The notes beneath the pieces were generated by a model. That model was not told where the DNA came from. It did not search any database and saw only the letters and a program-made list of their open reading frames with translations. Below are positions 50,370 to 59,259 of a stretch of 63,744 nt of DNA, in pieces. Position 1 is the first letter of the stretch; the number at the start of each line of letters is the position of its first letter. The DNA lies in contig DFEG01000016.1 of the NCBI GenBank assembly GCA_002369075.1, positions 9,735-73,478 of the forward strand, given 5' to 3'. The translations under genes were made by a program, and so were the position numbers. This DNA comes from Bacteroidales bacterium UBA3808 (GTDB taxonomy: Bacteria; Bacteroidota; Bacteroidia; Bacteroidales; Paludibacteraceae).

Positions 50370-53003
50370 ATGGATAACAACAATCAATATTACATGCCGG
50401 GCGGCAATAATACCTATTACAACCCCGGTGGCAACCGGCAGTATTACGGTAATCAGCAATATTACGGCAACCAGCAGTATTATCAGGCGGATCCGCAGCA
50501 GAACGATGATGACGGGGAAGACAGCTCGATAAACTTCAATCCGTTGGAGTGGATCTTCACGTTCCTCCATTACTGGTATCTGTTTGTCATTGCGGTTGCA
50601 ATCGCGTTGGGTCTGGCAATGCTCAAGAACAGACGATGGATCCCTACTTATTACTCGCAGGGAACGATCGTCATCAAAGAGAGCAGTACTTACGGTGGCA
50701 GCGGCTCGGTGCTGATGCAGGGTTTCGGTGTGGACGCAGGGTATAAGAACGTCAACAACCAGATGATCATGCTCGGCTCTTATGACCTTATGAGCAGGGT
50801 AGTGGATTCGCTGCCGTTCCTCAATGTGGAGTATATCACCCAAGGTCGTTTCAAGACCCGTCAGATCTACCGCCAGACGCCTGTCCTCGTGGAATACACG
50901 CGCGTGGATCCGCGGGCGTACGGTCCTTTATATCAGTTGTCGTTTAAAGCTGACGGTACGATGCAGATCTCCTCAACGGAGGAGGACCAACCGCTGGAAC
51001 TGGACGTACGCTACGGAGAACCGGTCAGCTGTCCGCTCTTCGACATCACTATCTGGCCGACCGAACTGATGGTCAACAGCGGGAAGATATACTTCCGCTT
51101 CCGTACCCACGAGTCGCTGGTAGATGAGTTCATGAGCAGGCTGCAACTCAGTTTCGTTACCGAAGGTTCTACCGTTCTGGCGCTTTCCCTGACCAGCGAG
51201 ACGCCGCAACGCGACTGCGAGTTCATTGACATGCTCGCCAAGATCTACCTCCTCCAGAACCTGGAGCAGAAAAACGAGGTGGCGGAGAACTCGATCCGGT
51301 TCATCAACGAGCAGTTGAAGAACCTTCAATCATCGCTCCAAGTGAGCGAAGGAGCCATGACAGACTTCCGGCAGGAAAACAAGTTCGTGGATGTCAACTC
51401 TTATGCCGGTCAGTTAATGGGGCTCGTCGCCGGCTACGACCAGCAAGCCATGGAGCTCCGCCTCAAGGAGACTTATTTCGACTACCTGATCTCCTATATC
51501 CACCAGAACATAGAGAACGGCGCAGTCATCGCTCCGACCACGATGGGCATCAACGAACCGATGCTCATGGGGCTTGTGCAGCAACTCAACGACCTGCGTA
51601 TCCAGCGTGGCGAACTGACGGAGAAGAACGTGTATTATGCCCGTTACACCAAGGACATAGAAAACGTCAAGACGGCAATAGAGGAGGTGGTAACCTCCAT
51701 GCGGGCGAGTCTCGAGATAGAGAAAGCCGATCTCAAACGCCGTAGTGAAGAGGTGGAGAAAGAGATAAAACAGTTGCCGGAAAAGGAACTGCAGATGGTT
51801 GCCATCGAGCGTAACTACCGTATTGACGATAACTACTACACCTTCTTCCTGCAGAAACGTGCCGAGGCGGAGATCCAGAAGGCCTCCAACACTCCGGATA
51901 ACAGCATTATGGATAAAGCCCGTACCACGGCTATCATGAACGCTTCCGCAAAGAAGAAAACCACCTCCACCTATCTTATTATAGGGCTTTTGATTCCGGC
52001 ATTGCTGATTATTTTAAGCGAGTTGCTCAACAACAAGATCCGCTCGCCGAAGGACGTGGTGAAACTCAAGAAGTTCCGCCTCATCGGAACACTCCGCCAT
52101 GCCAAGAACCAGAACCCGACGCTTGTGCGCGCTTCGCCCCGCTCGTCTTACGCGGAAATGCTGCGCGCCATCCGGACGCGTATAGAGTTCGTACTCCGCC
52201 GCAAGGAGAAAATGGTGATCTGTATCACCTCTACGGAATCCGGCGACGGTAAGACTTTCCTCTCCACCAACCTCGCGGCTCTTTATGCCATGACCGGTAA
52301 GAAAGTGCTGCTCGTGGATCTCGATCTCCGTAAACCGAATATTCATACCAAACTCGGTCTGGAGAACGGTCTGGGTGTGTCCAACTACCTCATCGGCGAT
52401 TGCGAGGAAGAAGAGGTTTATGTACGTAACACGCCTTTCGGCTTCGACTTCGTGCGTGCCGGTACGATCCCGCCCAACCCGGGCGAGCTCGTCCACTCGG
52501 ACAAACTGCGGGACACGATTGCCAAAGCCCGTGAGAACTATGATTTCATCATCATTGACACCTCGCCTATCGGTCTTGTGCCCGACGCTTACGCAATCAT
52601 CGAGCAGAGCGACATGTGCCTCTTCGTCATCCGCTGCATGCAGACCAACAAATCGTTCTGCAAACAGACGCTTGAACAGATGAAAGAGGTGGTCGAGAAC
52701 CCCGAGAAGGTTCAACTTGTCCTGTCCGATATACCGACCGAGGGACGCCACTCTTACGGATCCGGTTACGGCTACGGTTATGGCGGTTACGGCGGCTACG
52801 GCTACGGTCATTTCGGCTACGGCGGTTACGGCGGTTATGGCTACGGCGGTTACGGCGGCGATAACGGCAAGTCCAAGAAATACGGTCGTCTGTATGGTAA
52901 GTTGTATGGTAAGTTCGCCAAGGATGACAAGGCTTACCGCTCCTATTATTACTATCATCATGACGAGGATGACGAGGAATCGAAAGGTACAAACAAAGAT
53001 TAA
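50370..53003 (+). CDS. Polysaccharide co-polymerase/BY-kinase, Wzc-like, with Gly-Tyr tail
   Basis: An 877 aa inner-membrane protein. It opens with a tyrosine-rich cytosolic segment (repeats QQYYGN), then the Wzz domain between two membrane helices (about residues 68-90 and 530-555), and a long periplasmic coiled coil. A cytosolic tyrosine kinase follows, with Walker A SGDGKTF, A' LLVDLDLRKP and Walker B FIIIDTSP. A Gly/Tyr-rich tract is at about 797-832 (GYGYGYGGYGGYGYGH-like) and the end carries a tyrosine cluster (YRSYYYYHHDEDDEE), the likely autophosphorylation site. It controls chain length and export of the operon's glycan. Confidence 0.9.
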   Translation: MDNNNQYYMPGGNNTYYNPGGNRQYYGNQQYYGNQQYYQADPQQNDDDGEDSSINFNPLEWIFTFLHYWYLFVIAVAIALGLAMLKNRRWIPTYYSQGTIVIKESSTYGGSGSVLMQGFGVDAGYKNVNNQMIMLGSYDLMSRVVDSLPFLNVEYITQGRFKTRQIYRQTPVLVEYTRVDPRAYGPLYQLSFKADGTMQISSTEEDQPLELDVRYGEPVSCPLFDITIWPTELMVNSGKIYFRFRTHESLVDEFMSRLQLSFVTEGSTVLALSLTSETPQRDCEFIDMLAKIYLLQNLEQKNEVAENSIRFINEQLKNLQSSLQVSEGAMTDFRQENKFVDVNSYAGQLMGLVAGYDQQAMELRLKETYFDYLISYIHQNIENGAVIAPTTMGINEPMLMGLVQQLNDLRIQRGELTEKNVYYARYTKDIENVKTAIEEVVTSMRASLEIEKADLKRRSEEVEKEIKQLPEKELQMVAIERNYRIDDNYYTFFLQKRAEAEIQKASNTPDNSIMDKARTTAIMNASAKKKTTSTYLIIGLLIPALLIILSELLNNKIRSPKDVVKLKKFRLIGTLRHAKNQNPTLVRASPRSSYAEMLRAIRTRIEFVLRRKEKMVICITSTESGDGKTFLSTNLAALYAMTGKKVLLVDLDLRKPNIHTKLGLENGLGVSNYLIGDCEEEEVYVRNTPFGFDFVRAGTIPPNPGELVHSDKLRDTIAKARENYDFIIIDTSPIGLVPDAYAIIEQSDMCLFVIRCMQTNKSFCKQTLEQMKEVVENPEKVQLVLSDIPTEGRHSYGSGYGYGYGGYGGYGYGHFGYGGYGGYGYGGYGGDNGKSKKYGRLYGKLYGKFAKDDKAYRSYYYYHHDEDDEESKGTNKD

Positions 53004-53014
53004 ATATTACTACA

Positions 53015-54493
53015 ATGACAGCTTTTGATAACGACAAGTACATCCGTATCCAGTCGGAGCACATCCGTGAGCGTATAGGTAAGTTCGGGAACAAACTTTA
53101 CCTTGAGTTAGGCGGCAAACTGTTCGACGACCTGCACGCCAGCCGTGTGCTACCGGGCTTCATGCCGGACAGCAAACTGCAGATGCTGACCCAGCTGCGC
53201 GACTCGCTGGAGATCCTCATCGTCCTCTCGGCGGAAGATATAGAGCGGAACAAGGTGCGTCAGGATCTGGGTATTACGTATGACGAGGATGTTCTCCGTC
53301 TGCGCGAAGAGTTCATGAAACGCGGTTTCATGGTGTCCTCCGTGGTCATCACCCATTACTCGGGTCAGCGGTCGGCGGATGCGTACCGCCAGCGTCTGGA
53401 GCGCAAGGGTATCCGTGTCTATTATCATTATACCATCGAGGGCTACCCGCATAACGTGGAGCTGATTGCTTCGGATGAAGGTTTCGGCAAGAACGATTAC
53501 GTAGAGACAACCCGTCCGCTGGTTATCGTCACGGCTCCCGGTCCCGGTAGCGGCAAGATGGCGGTCTGTCTGAGCCAGCTCTACAACGAGCAGAAACACG
53601 GCTGCGAGGCAGGGTACGCCAAGTTCGAGACGTTCCCTGTCTGGAACCTCCCGCTCAAGCACCCGCTCAACGTGGCGTACGAAGCGGCTACGGCGGACAT
53701 CAATGATGTCAACATGATCGACCCCTTCCATCTGGAGGCATACAACAAGACTGCTGTCAACTACAACCGCGACATAGAGATTTACCCGGTGCTCGATGCA
53801 CTCTTCACCTCCATCTACGGCGAGAACCCCTATAAGTCGCCTACCGACATGGGCGTGAACATGGTGGGATTCTGTATCAGTGACGACGAGGCGGTGCGCG
53901 AGGCGAGCAAGCAGGAGATCATCCGCCGCTATTTCCGTGCCCTCTGCCATTTGGCGAACGGCAAGTGCAACGATGCGGAGATCAAGAAACTGGCGCTTCT
54001 GCAGCAACAGGTAGGTATCACCACCGCCATCCGCCGCACCACGGTAGCCGCCCGCGAACGCCGCGCCCTCTCCGGTGCACTTCATGACGGCTCGTTCAAC
54101 CACGCAGCGGCAATCGAACTGCCGGACGGGCGGATTATTACAGCCGAAGCCGGTCCGCTCCTTGGCTCATCGGCTGCATTACTGCTCAACGCAATGAAAG
54201 AACTGGCGGGCATTGACCACGCCGTACGGCTCATCCCTGAGAAATATATCGGTCCGATCCAGAAGACGAAGATCTCTTTCCTCCACGGCAAGAACCCGCG
54301 CCTGCACACCGACGAGGTGCTCGTGGCATTGTCGGTGCTCTCGCTCCAGGAGGAGAACTGCCGCAAGGCGCTCGACACGCTCCCGCAACTCAAGGGATGC
54401 CAGGCGCACTCGACCGTCATGCTCAACGAAGTGGACTGGCGGACATTTAAGAAACTTGGAATTGATTTAACAACCGATCCCGCTAAAAAATAA
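53015..54493 (+). CDS. DUF1846 family protein
   Basis: A 492 aa protein matching DUF1846: FDNDKYIRIQSEHIRERIGKFG-type start, APGPGSGKMAVCLSQLYNE (a nucleotide-binding-like loop), FETFPVWNLPLKHPLNVAYEAATADI and ADMGVNMVGFCISDDE-like. The family is widespread in Firmicutes and Bacteroidetes and its function is not settled. The gene follows the BY-kinase after only 11 nt, so it is read with the capsule operon, but a role in glycan export is not implied by sequence. The stop is 8 nt before the riboswitch. Confidence 0.85.
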   Translation: MTAFDNDKYIRIQSEHIRERIGKFGNKLYLELGGKLFDDLHASRVLPGFMPDSKLQMLTQLRDSLEILIVLSAEDIERNKVRQDLGITYDEDVLRLREEFMKRGFMVSSVVITHYSGQRSADAYRQRLERKGIRVYYHYTIEGYPHNVELIASDEGFGKNDYVETTRPLVIVTAPGPGSGKMAVCLSQLYNEQKHGCEAGYAKFETFPVWNLPLKHPLNVAYEAATADINDVNMIDPFHLEAYNKTAVNYNRDIEIYPVLDALFTSIYGENPYKSPTDMGVNMVGFCISDDEAVREASKQEIIRRYFRALCHLANGKCNDAEIKKLALLQQQVGITTAIRRTTVAARERRALSGALHDGSFNHAAAIELPDGRIITAEAGPLLGSSAALLLNAMKELAGIDHAVRLIPEKYIGPIQKTKISFLHGKNPRLHTDEVLVALSVLSLQEENCRKALDTLPQLKGCQAHSTVMLNEVDWRTFKKLGIDLTTDPAKK

Positions 54494-54501
54494 ATAGCAC
54501 T

Positions 54502-54615
54502 AAGTGGTAAGAGAACTCGGGTGCAAATCCCGGACAGACAGGCTACTGTAATGGCTCCCCGCCTAAGTCAGATCGCTTCCACTTCGCGCAGTTGAAAGTC
54601 CTCCTGTAACAGGAC
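54502..54615 (+). promoter_or_regulatory. Cobalamin (B12) riboswitch
   Basis: The aptamer is closed by AAGTGG (54502-54507) and CCACTT (54579-54584). Inside are the conserved GGGTGCAAATCCC, the B12 box GCTACTGTAA (54542-54551) and AAGTCAGA (54564-54571). A further hairpin (GTCC..CTGTAACAG..GGAC, 54598-54615) ends 5 nt before the btuB ATG and would block ribosome access when B12 is bound. The downstream genes are all B12 uptake functions. No separate promoter was seen in the 8 nt between the DUF1846 stop and the aptamer. Confidence 0.92.
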
Positions 54616-54620
54616 GAACA

Positions 54621-56648
54621 ATGGTAAGACGTAATATTCTCATACTGGTTCTGGCACTCTGTGCACACGCGCTCTTCGCCCAAGACGAAGCAGACGCCGA
54701 TTCCCTGTACCGCGACTTCCGCATAGAGGAGGTCGAGGTTACGGCGCGTGCGTTAGCCAAGGATGTGATCGTGCCGCAGACGCTCAAGGGTGCGGAGCTC
54801 CAACGGATGAGTGCCCTCTCCGTGGCGGACGCGCTGCGGTATTTCTCCGGCGTACAACTCAAGGACTACGGCGGAGTAGGGGGAATCAAGACCATCAATG
54901 TGCGTTCCATGGGCAGCCAGCACACCGCGGTCTATTACAACGGCGTGCAGCTCGGCAACGCCCAGAACGGGCAGGTGGACTTAGGGCGTTTCTCGCTTGA
55001 TAACATGGAGGAGATCGCTCTCTTCAACGGCCAGAAATCCGACATTTTCCAGTCCGCACGGGAGTTCGGCGCAGCCGGTAATGTGTATCTGACTACGCGC
55101 AAACCTTATTTTAAGGCAGGCGAGCGCGTACACGTACGTACGAAGATGCGGTTCGGCTCATTCGCCCTTGCCAATCCTAACGTAGGGGTCGATGTCAAAC
55201 TGACGGAGTCGCTCTCGCTGACGCTCGATGCCGAGTATGTCTATTCGGACGGCAAGTACCCGTTCCGCTACCGCCGTGTGCTGCCTACCGGCGAGACGGC
55301 GTACGACACTACCGCCATCCGTCAGAACGGCGACGTGAATGCCGTCCGCACGGAGCTCGGACTGCATCATTACTACCGCACGACGGGTTTCTGGCGGGTG
55401 CATGCCTACAACTATTACTCCGAACGCGGCGTGCCCGGCGCGATTGTCAATAATGTGTGGCGCAACGGCGAGCGTCTATGGGACCGCAACACTTTTGTAC
55501 AAGGTCAGTGGCAGGACGAGTGGTTCAACCGCTGGAGCACGCGCGTGCTCTTCAAGTACGCCAACGACTACACCCATTACCGCAACTACGACACCCGCCT
55601 GCTGCCCTCCAACAACGAGTACCTGCAGCAGGAGGCGTACCTCTCGTTCGCCAACAAGGTTCAGGTCTTCAACTGGTGGGACCTCTCCGTGGCGTACGAC
55701 TACCAGTACAACACCCTTGACCGCACGAATCTCCTTATAGATAACTCCAAGGAGCGTTTTGACCGCCATTCCCATTGGCTCTCCGCCGCTACGGCGTTTA
55801 ATATCAAGGAGTACCTGCGTCTCCAGGCGTCGGTACTCATGACCTCAATCAGCCATCAGCAGTCAGCAATCAGCAATCAGCCTAAATTCACGCCGGGTGT
55901 GTTCCTCTCGTTCCGGCCGTACCCGAAGATCAACCTCGCGCTCAATGCCTTCTACAAGCAGAGTTACCGGTACCCGACTTTCAACGACCTCTACTACACG
56001 GACCTCGGCAATGCGGACCTCCGCCCTGAGTTGGCGCGCCAACACTCCGTCGAGCTCGCCTATAGTGTCAGCCATGCATGGCTGACGGCGAATGTCTCCG
56101 CGTCCTACTATTACAACCGCGTGACGGATAAGATCATCGCCTACCCGAAGGGTCAGCAGTTCCGGTGGACCATGCTCAACCTCGGTACGGTCAAGATCAA
56201 CGGCGTGGATGCCAAAGGAGACTTGTCTTTCTTCCTGCCGCTGCGGTTCGTGCTCCGCACGAGGCTCAACTACACTTACCAGCGGGCGATCGATGTCACC
56301 AATTCCTCCGACTCCTATTATGGTCACCAGATACCGTATATCCCCAAGCACAGCGGAAGCGTGGTCGCGGGGCTTGACTGGCAAAGCCGCAGGGGCGACC
56401 ACTACGGACTCAACTACTCGTTCATATATGTCGGCGAGCGGTACAGCCAGCAGGAGAACAGCATCTATAACTACGTGCAGCCCTGGTACACCCACGACCT
56501 CTCGATCTACGGAGAGTGGGGGATCAAGCGCTGGTGGCTGAAAGCGAACTTGGAAATCAATAACCTGCTCGGGCAGGACTATGAAGTTATTCAGAACTAC
56601 CCGATGCCTAAACAAAACGTACGATGCACCATAGCCGTCAAATATTAA
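54621..56648 (+). CDS. btuB: TonB-dependent cobalamin receptor BtuB-like
   Basis: A 675 aa outer-membrane beta-barrel receptor with signal peptide (ILILVLALCAHALFAQ), a TonB-box-like stretch (IEEVEVTARA near residue 35), a plug domain (LSVADALRYFSGVQLKDYGG, QHTAVYYNGVQLGNAQ) and the final strand ending with an aromatic (CTIAVKY). Control by the B12 riboswitch and the downstream genes identify it as a cobalamin receptor. An ATCAGCA heptamer run at 55846-55882 is read in frame as ISHQQSAISNQPKF, probably in an extracellular loop or periplasmic turn. The 3' end overlaps the next gene by 25 nt. Confidence 0.92.
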   Translation: MVRRNILILVLALCAHALFAQDEADADSLYRDFRIEEVEVTARALAKDVIVPQTLKGAELQRMSALSVADALRYFSGVQLKDYGGVGGIKTINVRSMGSQHTAVYYNGVQLGNAQNGQVDLGRFSLDNMEEIALFNGQKSDIFQSAREFGAAGNVYLTTRKPYFKAGERVHVRTKMRFGSFALANPNVGVDVKLTESLSLTLDAEYVYSDGKYPFRYRRVLPTGETAYDTTAIRQNGDVNAVRTELGLHHYYRTTGFWRVHAYNYYSERGVPGAIVNNVWRNGERLWDRNTFVQGQWQDEWFNRWSTRVLFKYANDYTHYRNYDTRLLPSNNEYLQQEAYLSFANKVQVFNWWDLSVAYDYQYNTLDRTNLLIDNSKERFDRHSHWLSAATAFNIKEYLRLQASVLMTSISHQQSAISNQPKFTPGVFLSFRPYPKINLALNAFYKQSYRYPTFNDLYYTDLGNADLRPELARQHSVELAYSVSHAWLTANVSASYYYNRVTDKIIAYPKGQQFRWTMLNLGTVKINGVDAKGDLSFFLPLRFVLRTRLNYTYQRAIDVTNSSDSYYGHQIPYIPKHSGSVVAGLDWQSRRGDHYGLNYSFIYVGERYSQQENSIYNYVQPWYTHDLSIYGEWGIKRWWLKANLEINNLLGQDYEVIQNYPMPKQNVRCTIAVKY

Positions 56649-58498
56649 AATCATTTACCATTTGGTCATTTACCATCTGGTCATTTGTTCTTACTTCCTG
56701 CCGTGGCGACGAGGTAATCTATCCTACCATTGGCACGCATGTCACGGACGAGGTGCGCGAGGGAGGTCTGTATGTGCTCTGTGAGGGCAACATGGGCTCC
56801 AACAAAGCCCGTCTGGATTACATGAATCTCCATACCGGGGAATATTACGCCAACTGGTACGGTGCCCGGAACCCCACGCAGATGAAGGAGTTGGGCGATG
56901 TGGGCAACGATATACAGCGGTACGGGGGAAGGCTCTACGCGGTCATCAACTGCTCGCACAAAGTGGAGGTCATGGATCTCCAAGCGCGCCATATAGGCAA
57001 GATAGACCTCCCTAACTGCCGCTACCTCGCTTTCAAGGGCGATAAGATGTATGTCAGTGCGTATGTGGGCTCCGTGGCTGATCCGGATATGCTTGGTTCG
57101 GTCTATGAGGTTGATACAGCCACACTAAGAGTTACCCGGGAGGTCAAGGTGGGTCACCAGCCTGACGAGCTCTGTATCCTCGGCGACCGACTCTACGTAG
57201 TCAACTCCGGCGGGTATATTACAAACCGCCACGACTCTACTGTCTCAGTCATTGACCTCTCCTCCTTCACCGAGACGGAGAAAATCACCGTGGGCACCAA
57301 TCCTCAGCGCATCCGCCCCGATGAGGGAGGCAAACTGTGGGTGTGTGCCGAGAATAGCCTTACAATCCTAGACAATACGAATACTGTTTCAGTACTGCCC
57401 GTGAAGGCATCGAATATCTCCATTCACGGCTCCACGGCGTATATCATTGACAGCGAGTCGCACCAGTTACGTGCGTTCTCCACCATTGACTACACGGAGT
57501 TGGAGCAACCGATCGACATCTCCGCCTTCGAGCACCCGTACGGACTTCTGGCTACCTCTGACGCGCTCTATATAACGGACGCCAAGAACTATGTCTCCTC
57601 CGGTGTCCTGCATTGTTTCAGTTATGACGGACGGGAGCGTTGGCGTGCCTCGACGGGCGACATCCCCGGGCACCTCTGCCGCGTGACGGGCGCGTATGAA
57701 CTGCACGGCGACACCTCCTCGCGGGACACAACCCAATACTCTCCTTATATATCGCGCGTCTATGAATACGTGCCAGCGATGGGACAGTTCGTGAACCTCT
57801 TACCCAAGTACGAGGAGGGCGACGATGCAGTAGCCATGTGCCGTAAGTGCGAGCAGGCTGTCGCCAATAATGCCGGAGGAATGGTCTGTCTCGGCGGATG
57901 GGGCGGGTACATTACCTTCGGCTTCGACCACGCGGTGGAGAACAAAGAGGGCTGCGACCTGCGAATCCTTGGAAACGCCTTTCTTATGAGTGGTAATGAG
58001 GCTTACGGCAGTTCCGAACCGGGCATTGTGCTCGTAAGCCGCGATGAGAACAAGAACGGCGTTCCCGACGACACCTGGTACGAACTCAAGGGCTCGGAGT
58101 ACGACAACCCGGCTACAAACCATTATTACACCAAGACCTATACGCGCGAGGGCGATACATTGCAAAACCCCTTCCATTCCCAGCCGTATTACCCGCAGTG
58201 GATAGAGGCGGACAGCCTTACTTTCACGGGTGCGCGCCTTGCGCCGCTCACCGAGAATATAGGCGGGCAGAACGTGCAGCGGATACTTGATTACGGATAT
58301 GCGGACAACAAACCCAACACAGACATAGAAGGCACAAGTTTTGATATATCGTGGGCTGTAGATGCGGACGGACAATCTATTTCACTGCCATGCATAGACT
58401 TCGTCCGCATCTACACTGCGGTGGACGAGGCATATCCACAAACCGGCGAACTGAGTACCGAGATTACAGGAGCTATTGATCTACACATCAATAATTAA
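56624..58498 (+). CDS. BtuG-like surface propeller lipoprotein with extra C-terminal domain
   Basis: A 624 aa lipoprotein (lipobox LTSC). Residues about 45-340 form a YncE-type beta-propeller (GGLYVLCEGNMGSN, LYAVINCSHKVEVMDLQ, LYVVNSGGYIT), as in BtuG, the surface protein that hands B12 to BtuB in Bacteroides. Residues about 375-620 form a second domain (MVCLGGWGGYITFGFDHAVEN, PGIVLVSRDENKNGVPDDTW) seen in other Bacteroidales surface proteins. The signal peptide (KSFTIWSFTIWSFVL) is encoded by TCATTTACCATTTGG repeats at 56651-56690. The BtuG role is inferred from context and fold. Confidence 0.75.
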   Translation: MHHSRQILKSFTIWSFTIWSFVLTSCRGDEVIYPTIGTHVTDEVREGGLYVLCEGNMGSNKARLDYMNLHTGEYYANWYGARNPTQMKELGDVGNDIQRYGGRLYAVINCSHKVEVMDLQARHIGKIDLPNCRYLAFKGDKMYVSAYVGSVADPDMLGSVYEVDTATLRVTREVKVGHQPDELCILGDRLYVVNSGGYITNRHDSTVSVIDLSSFTETEKITVGTNPQRIRPDEGGKLWVCAENSLTILDNTNTVSVLPVKASNISIHGSTAYIIDSESHQLRAFSTIDYTELEQPIDISAFEHPYGLLATSDALYITDAKNYVSSGVLHCFSYDGRERWRASTGDIPGHLCRVTGAYELHGDTSSRDTTQYSPYISRVYEYVPAMGQFVNLLPKYEEGDDAVAMCRKCEQAVANNAGGMVCLGGWGGYITFGFDHAVENKEGCDLRILGNAFLMSGNEAYGSSEPGIVLVSRDENKNGVPDDTWYELKGSEYDNPATNHYYTKTYTREGDTLQNPFHSQPYYPQWIEADSLTFTGARLAPLTENIGGQNVQRILDYGYADNKPNTDIEGTSFDISWAVDADGQSISLPCIDFVRIYTAVDEAYPQTGELSTEITGAIDLHINN

Positions 58499-58545
58499 CA
58501 AATTTATTAATCAACATTTATTAACAATTTAAAACAAAACAAATT

Positions 58546-59256
58546 ATGAAAAAACAAATTCTTTTCGTAGCAGCGTTGGCGCTGACCTTCGCGGCTTGTA
58601 ACCAGAATGGAGAAGTGACAGACAAGACCGTTGCCACATTTGAAGAGGCTGCTATCAGCCCGATGACTACTGAGAGTATTTTCAAGTACTCTGTGGACAC
58701 AACCGTTTATCTGGAGAGCGGCAATTTCAAATGCCAGCAGAGTGTATCTTACAATGGAACGTATGTAGTGGGTGGTGTCGTTTCCAACCAAACGACAACA
58801 GATGTAAAAGGGTATGAGGACGCTTACAAATCCGCCAAGGGCGGAGCGTATGCCGGCAAAAACTATCTGGTTTGGTATGCAGACGCATGGACTCCGAATG
58901 CTATCAAACTCAAGTCAGCTGCCACAGTTCCGGGCATGTATGTGTGCAACACGGCGTTAGTAGAAAAAATGATCAAGCTGGGCGACGGTATGTCCACCAT
59001 AGCTGGTGGTTTTACGGACGATGACCATCTGCTCCTGACCATTACCGGCTCACTGGAGGGCAAAGAGGTAAATGGCAAAGTAGATTTCTATCTTGCGCAG
59101 GGTAAGACTATCGTGACCGACTGGACATATGTTGATTTGAGCACACTGGGCAAGGTGGACGAACTGCACTTCGCCATGAGCGGCACGAAAAGCAATGACT
59201 ATGGCTTGACCACTCCGACCTATTTCTGTATCGACAACCTCGGTGCTAAGAAATAA
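58546..59256 (+). CDS. DUF4465 lipoprotein, BtuH-like candidate
   Basis: A 236 aa lipoprotein (lipobox FAAC) with a beta-sandwich pattern typical of DUF4465 (SGNFKCQQSVSYNGTYVVGGVVSN, ITGSLEGKEVNGKVDFYLAQG, VDELHFAMSGTKSNDYGLTTPTYFCIDNLG). In Bacteroides, proteins of this kind near BtuB/BtuG bind cobalamin at the surface (BtuH). Position between the BtuG-like gene and btuF fits that role. The assignment rests on family resemblance and context; binding is not shown by the sequence. Confidence 0.7.
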   Translation: MKKQILFVAALALTFAACNQNGEVTDKTVATFEEAAISPMTTESIFKYSVDTTVYLESGNFKCQQSVSYNGTYVVGGVVSNQTTTDVKGYEDAYKSAKGGAYAGKNYLVWYADAWTPNAIKLKSAATVPGMYVCNTALVEKMIKLGDGMSTIAGGFTDDDHLLLTITGSLEGKEVNGKVDFYLAQGKTIVTDWTYVDLSTLGKVDELHFAMSGTKSNDYGLTTPTYFCIDNLGAKK

Positions 59257-59259
59257 TAG

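Noticed and set aside
53150..54103. Leftward frame opposite the DUF1846 gene (317 codons)
   Set aside because: Shadow frame without recognisable motifs.
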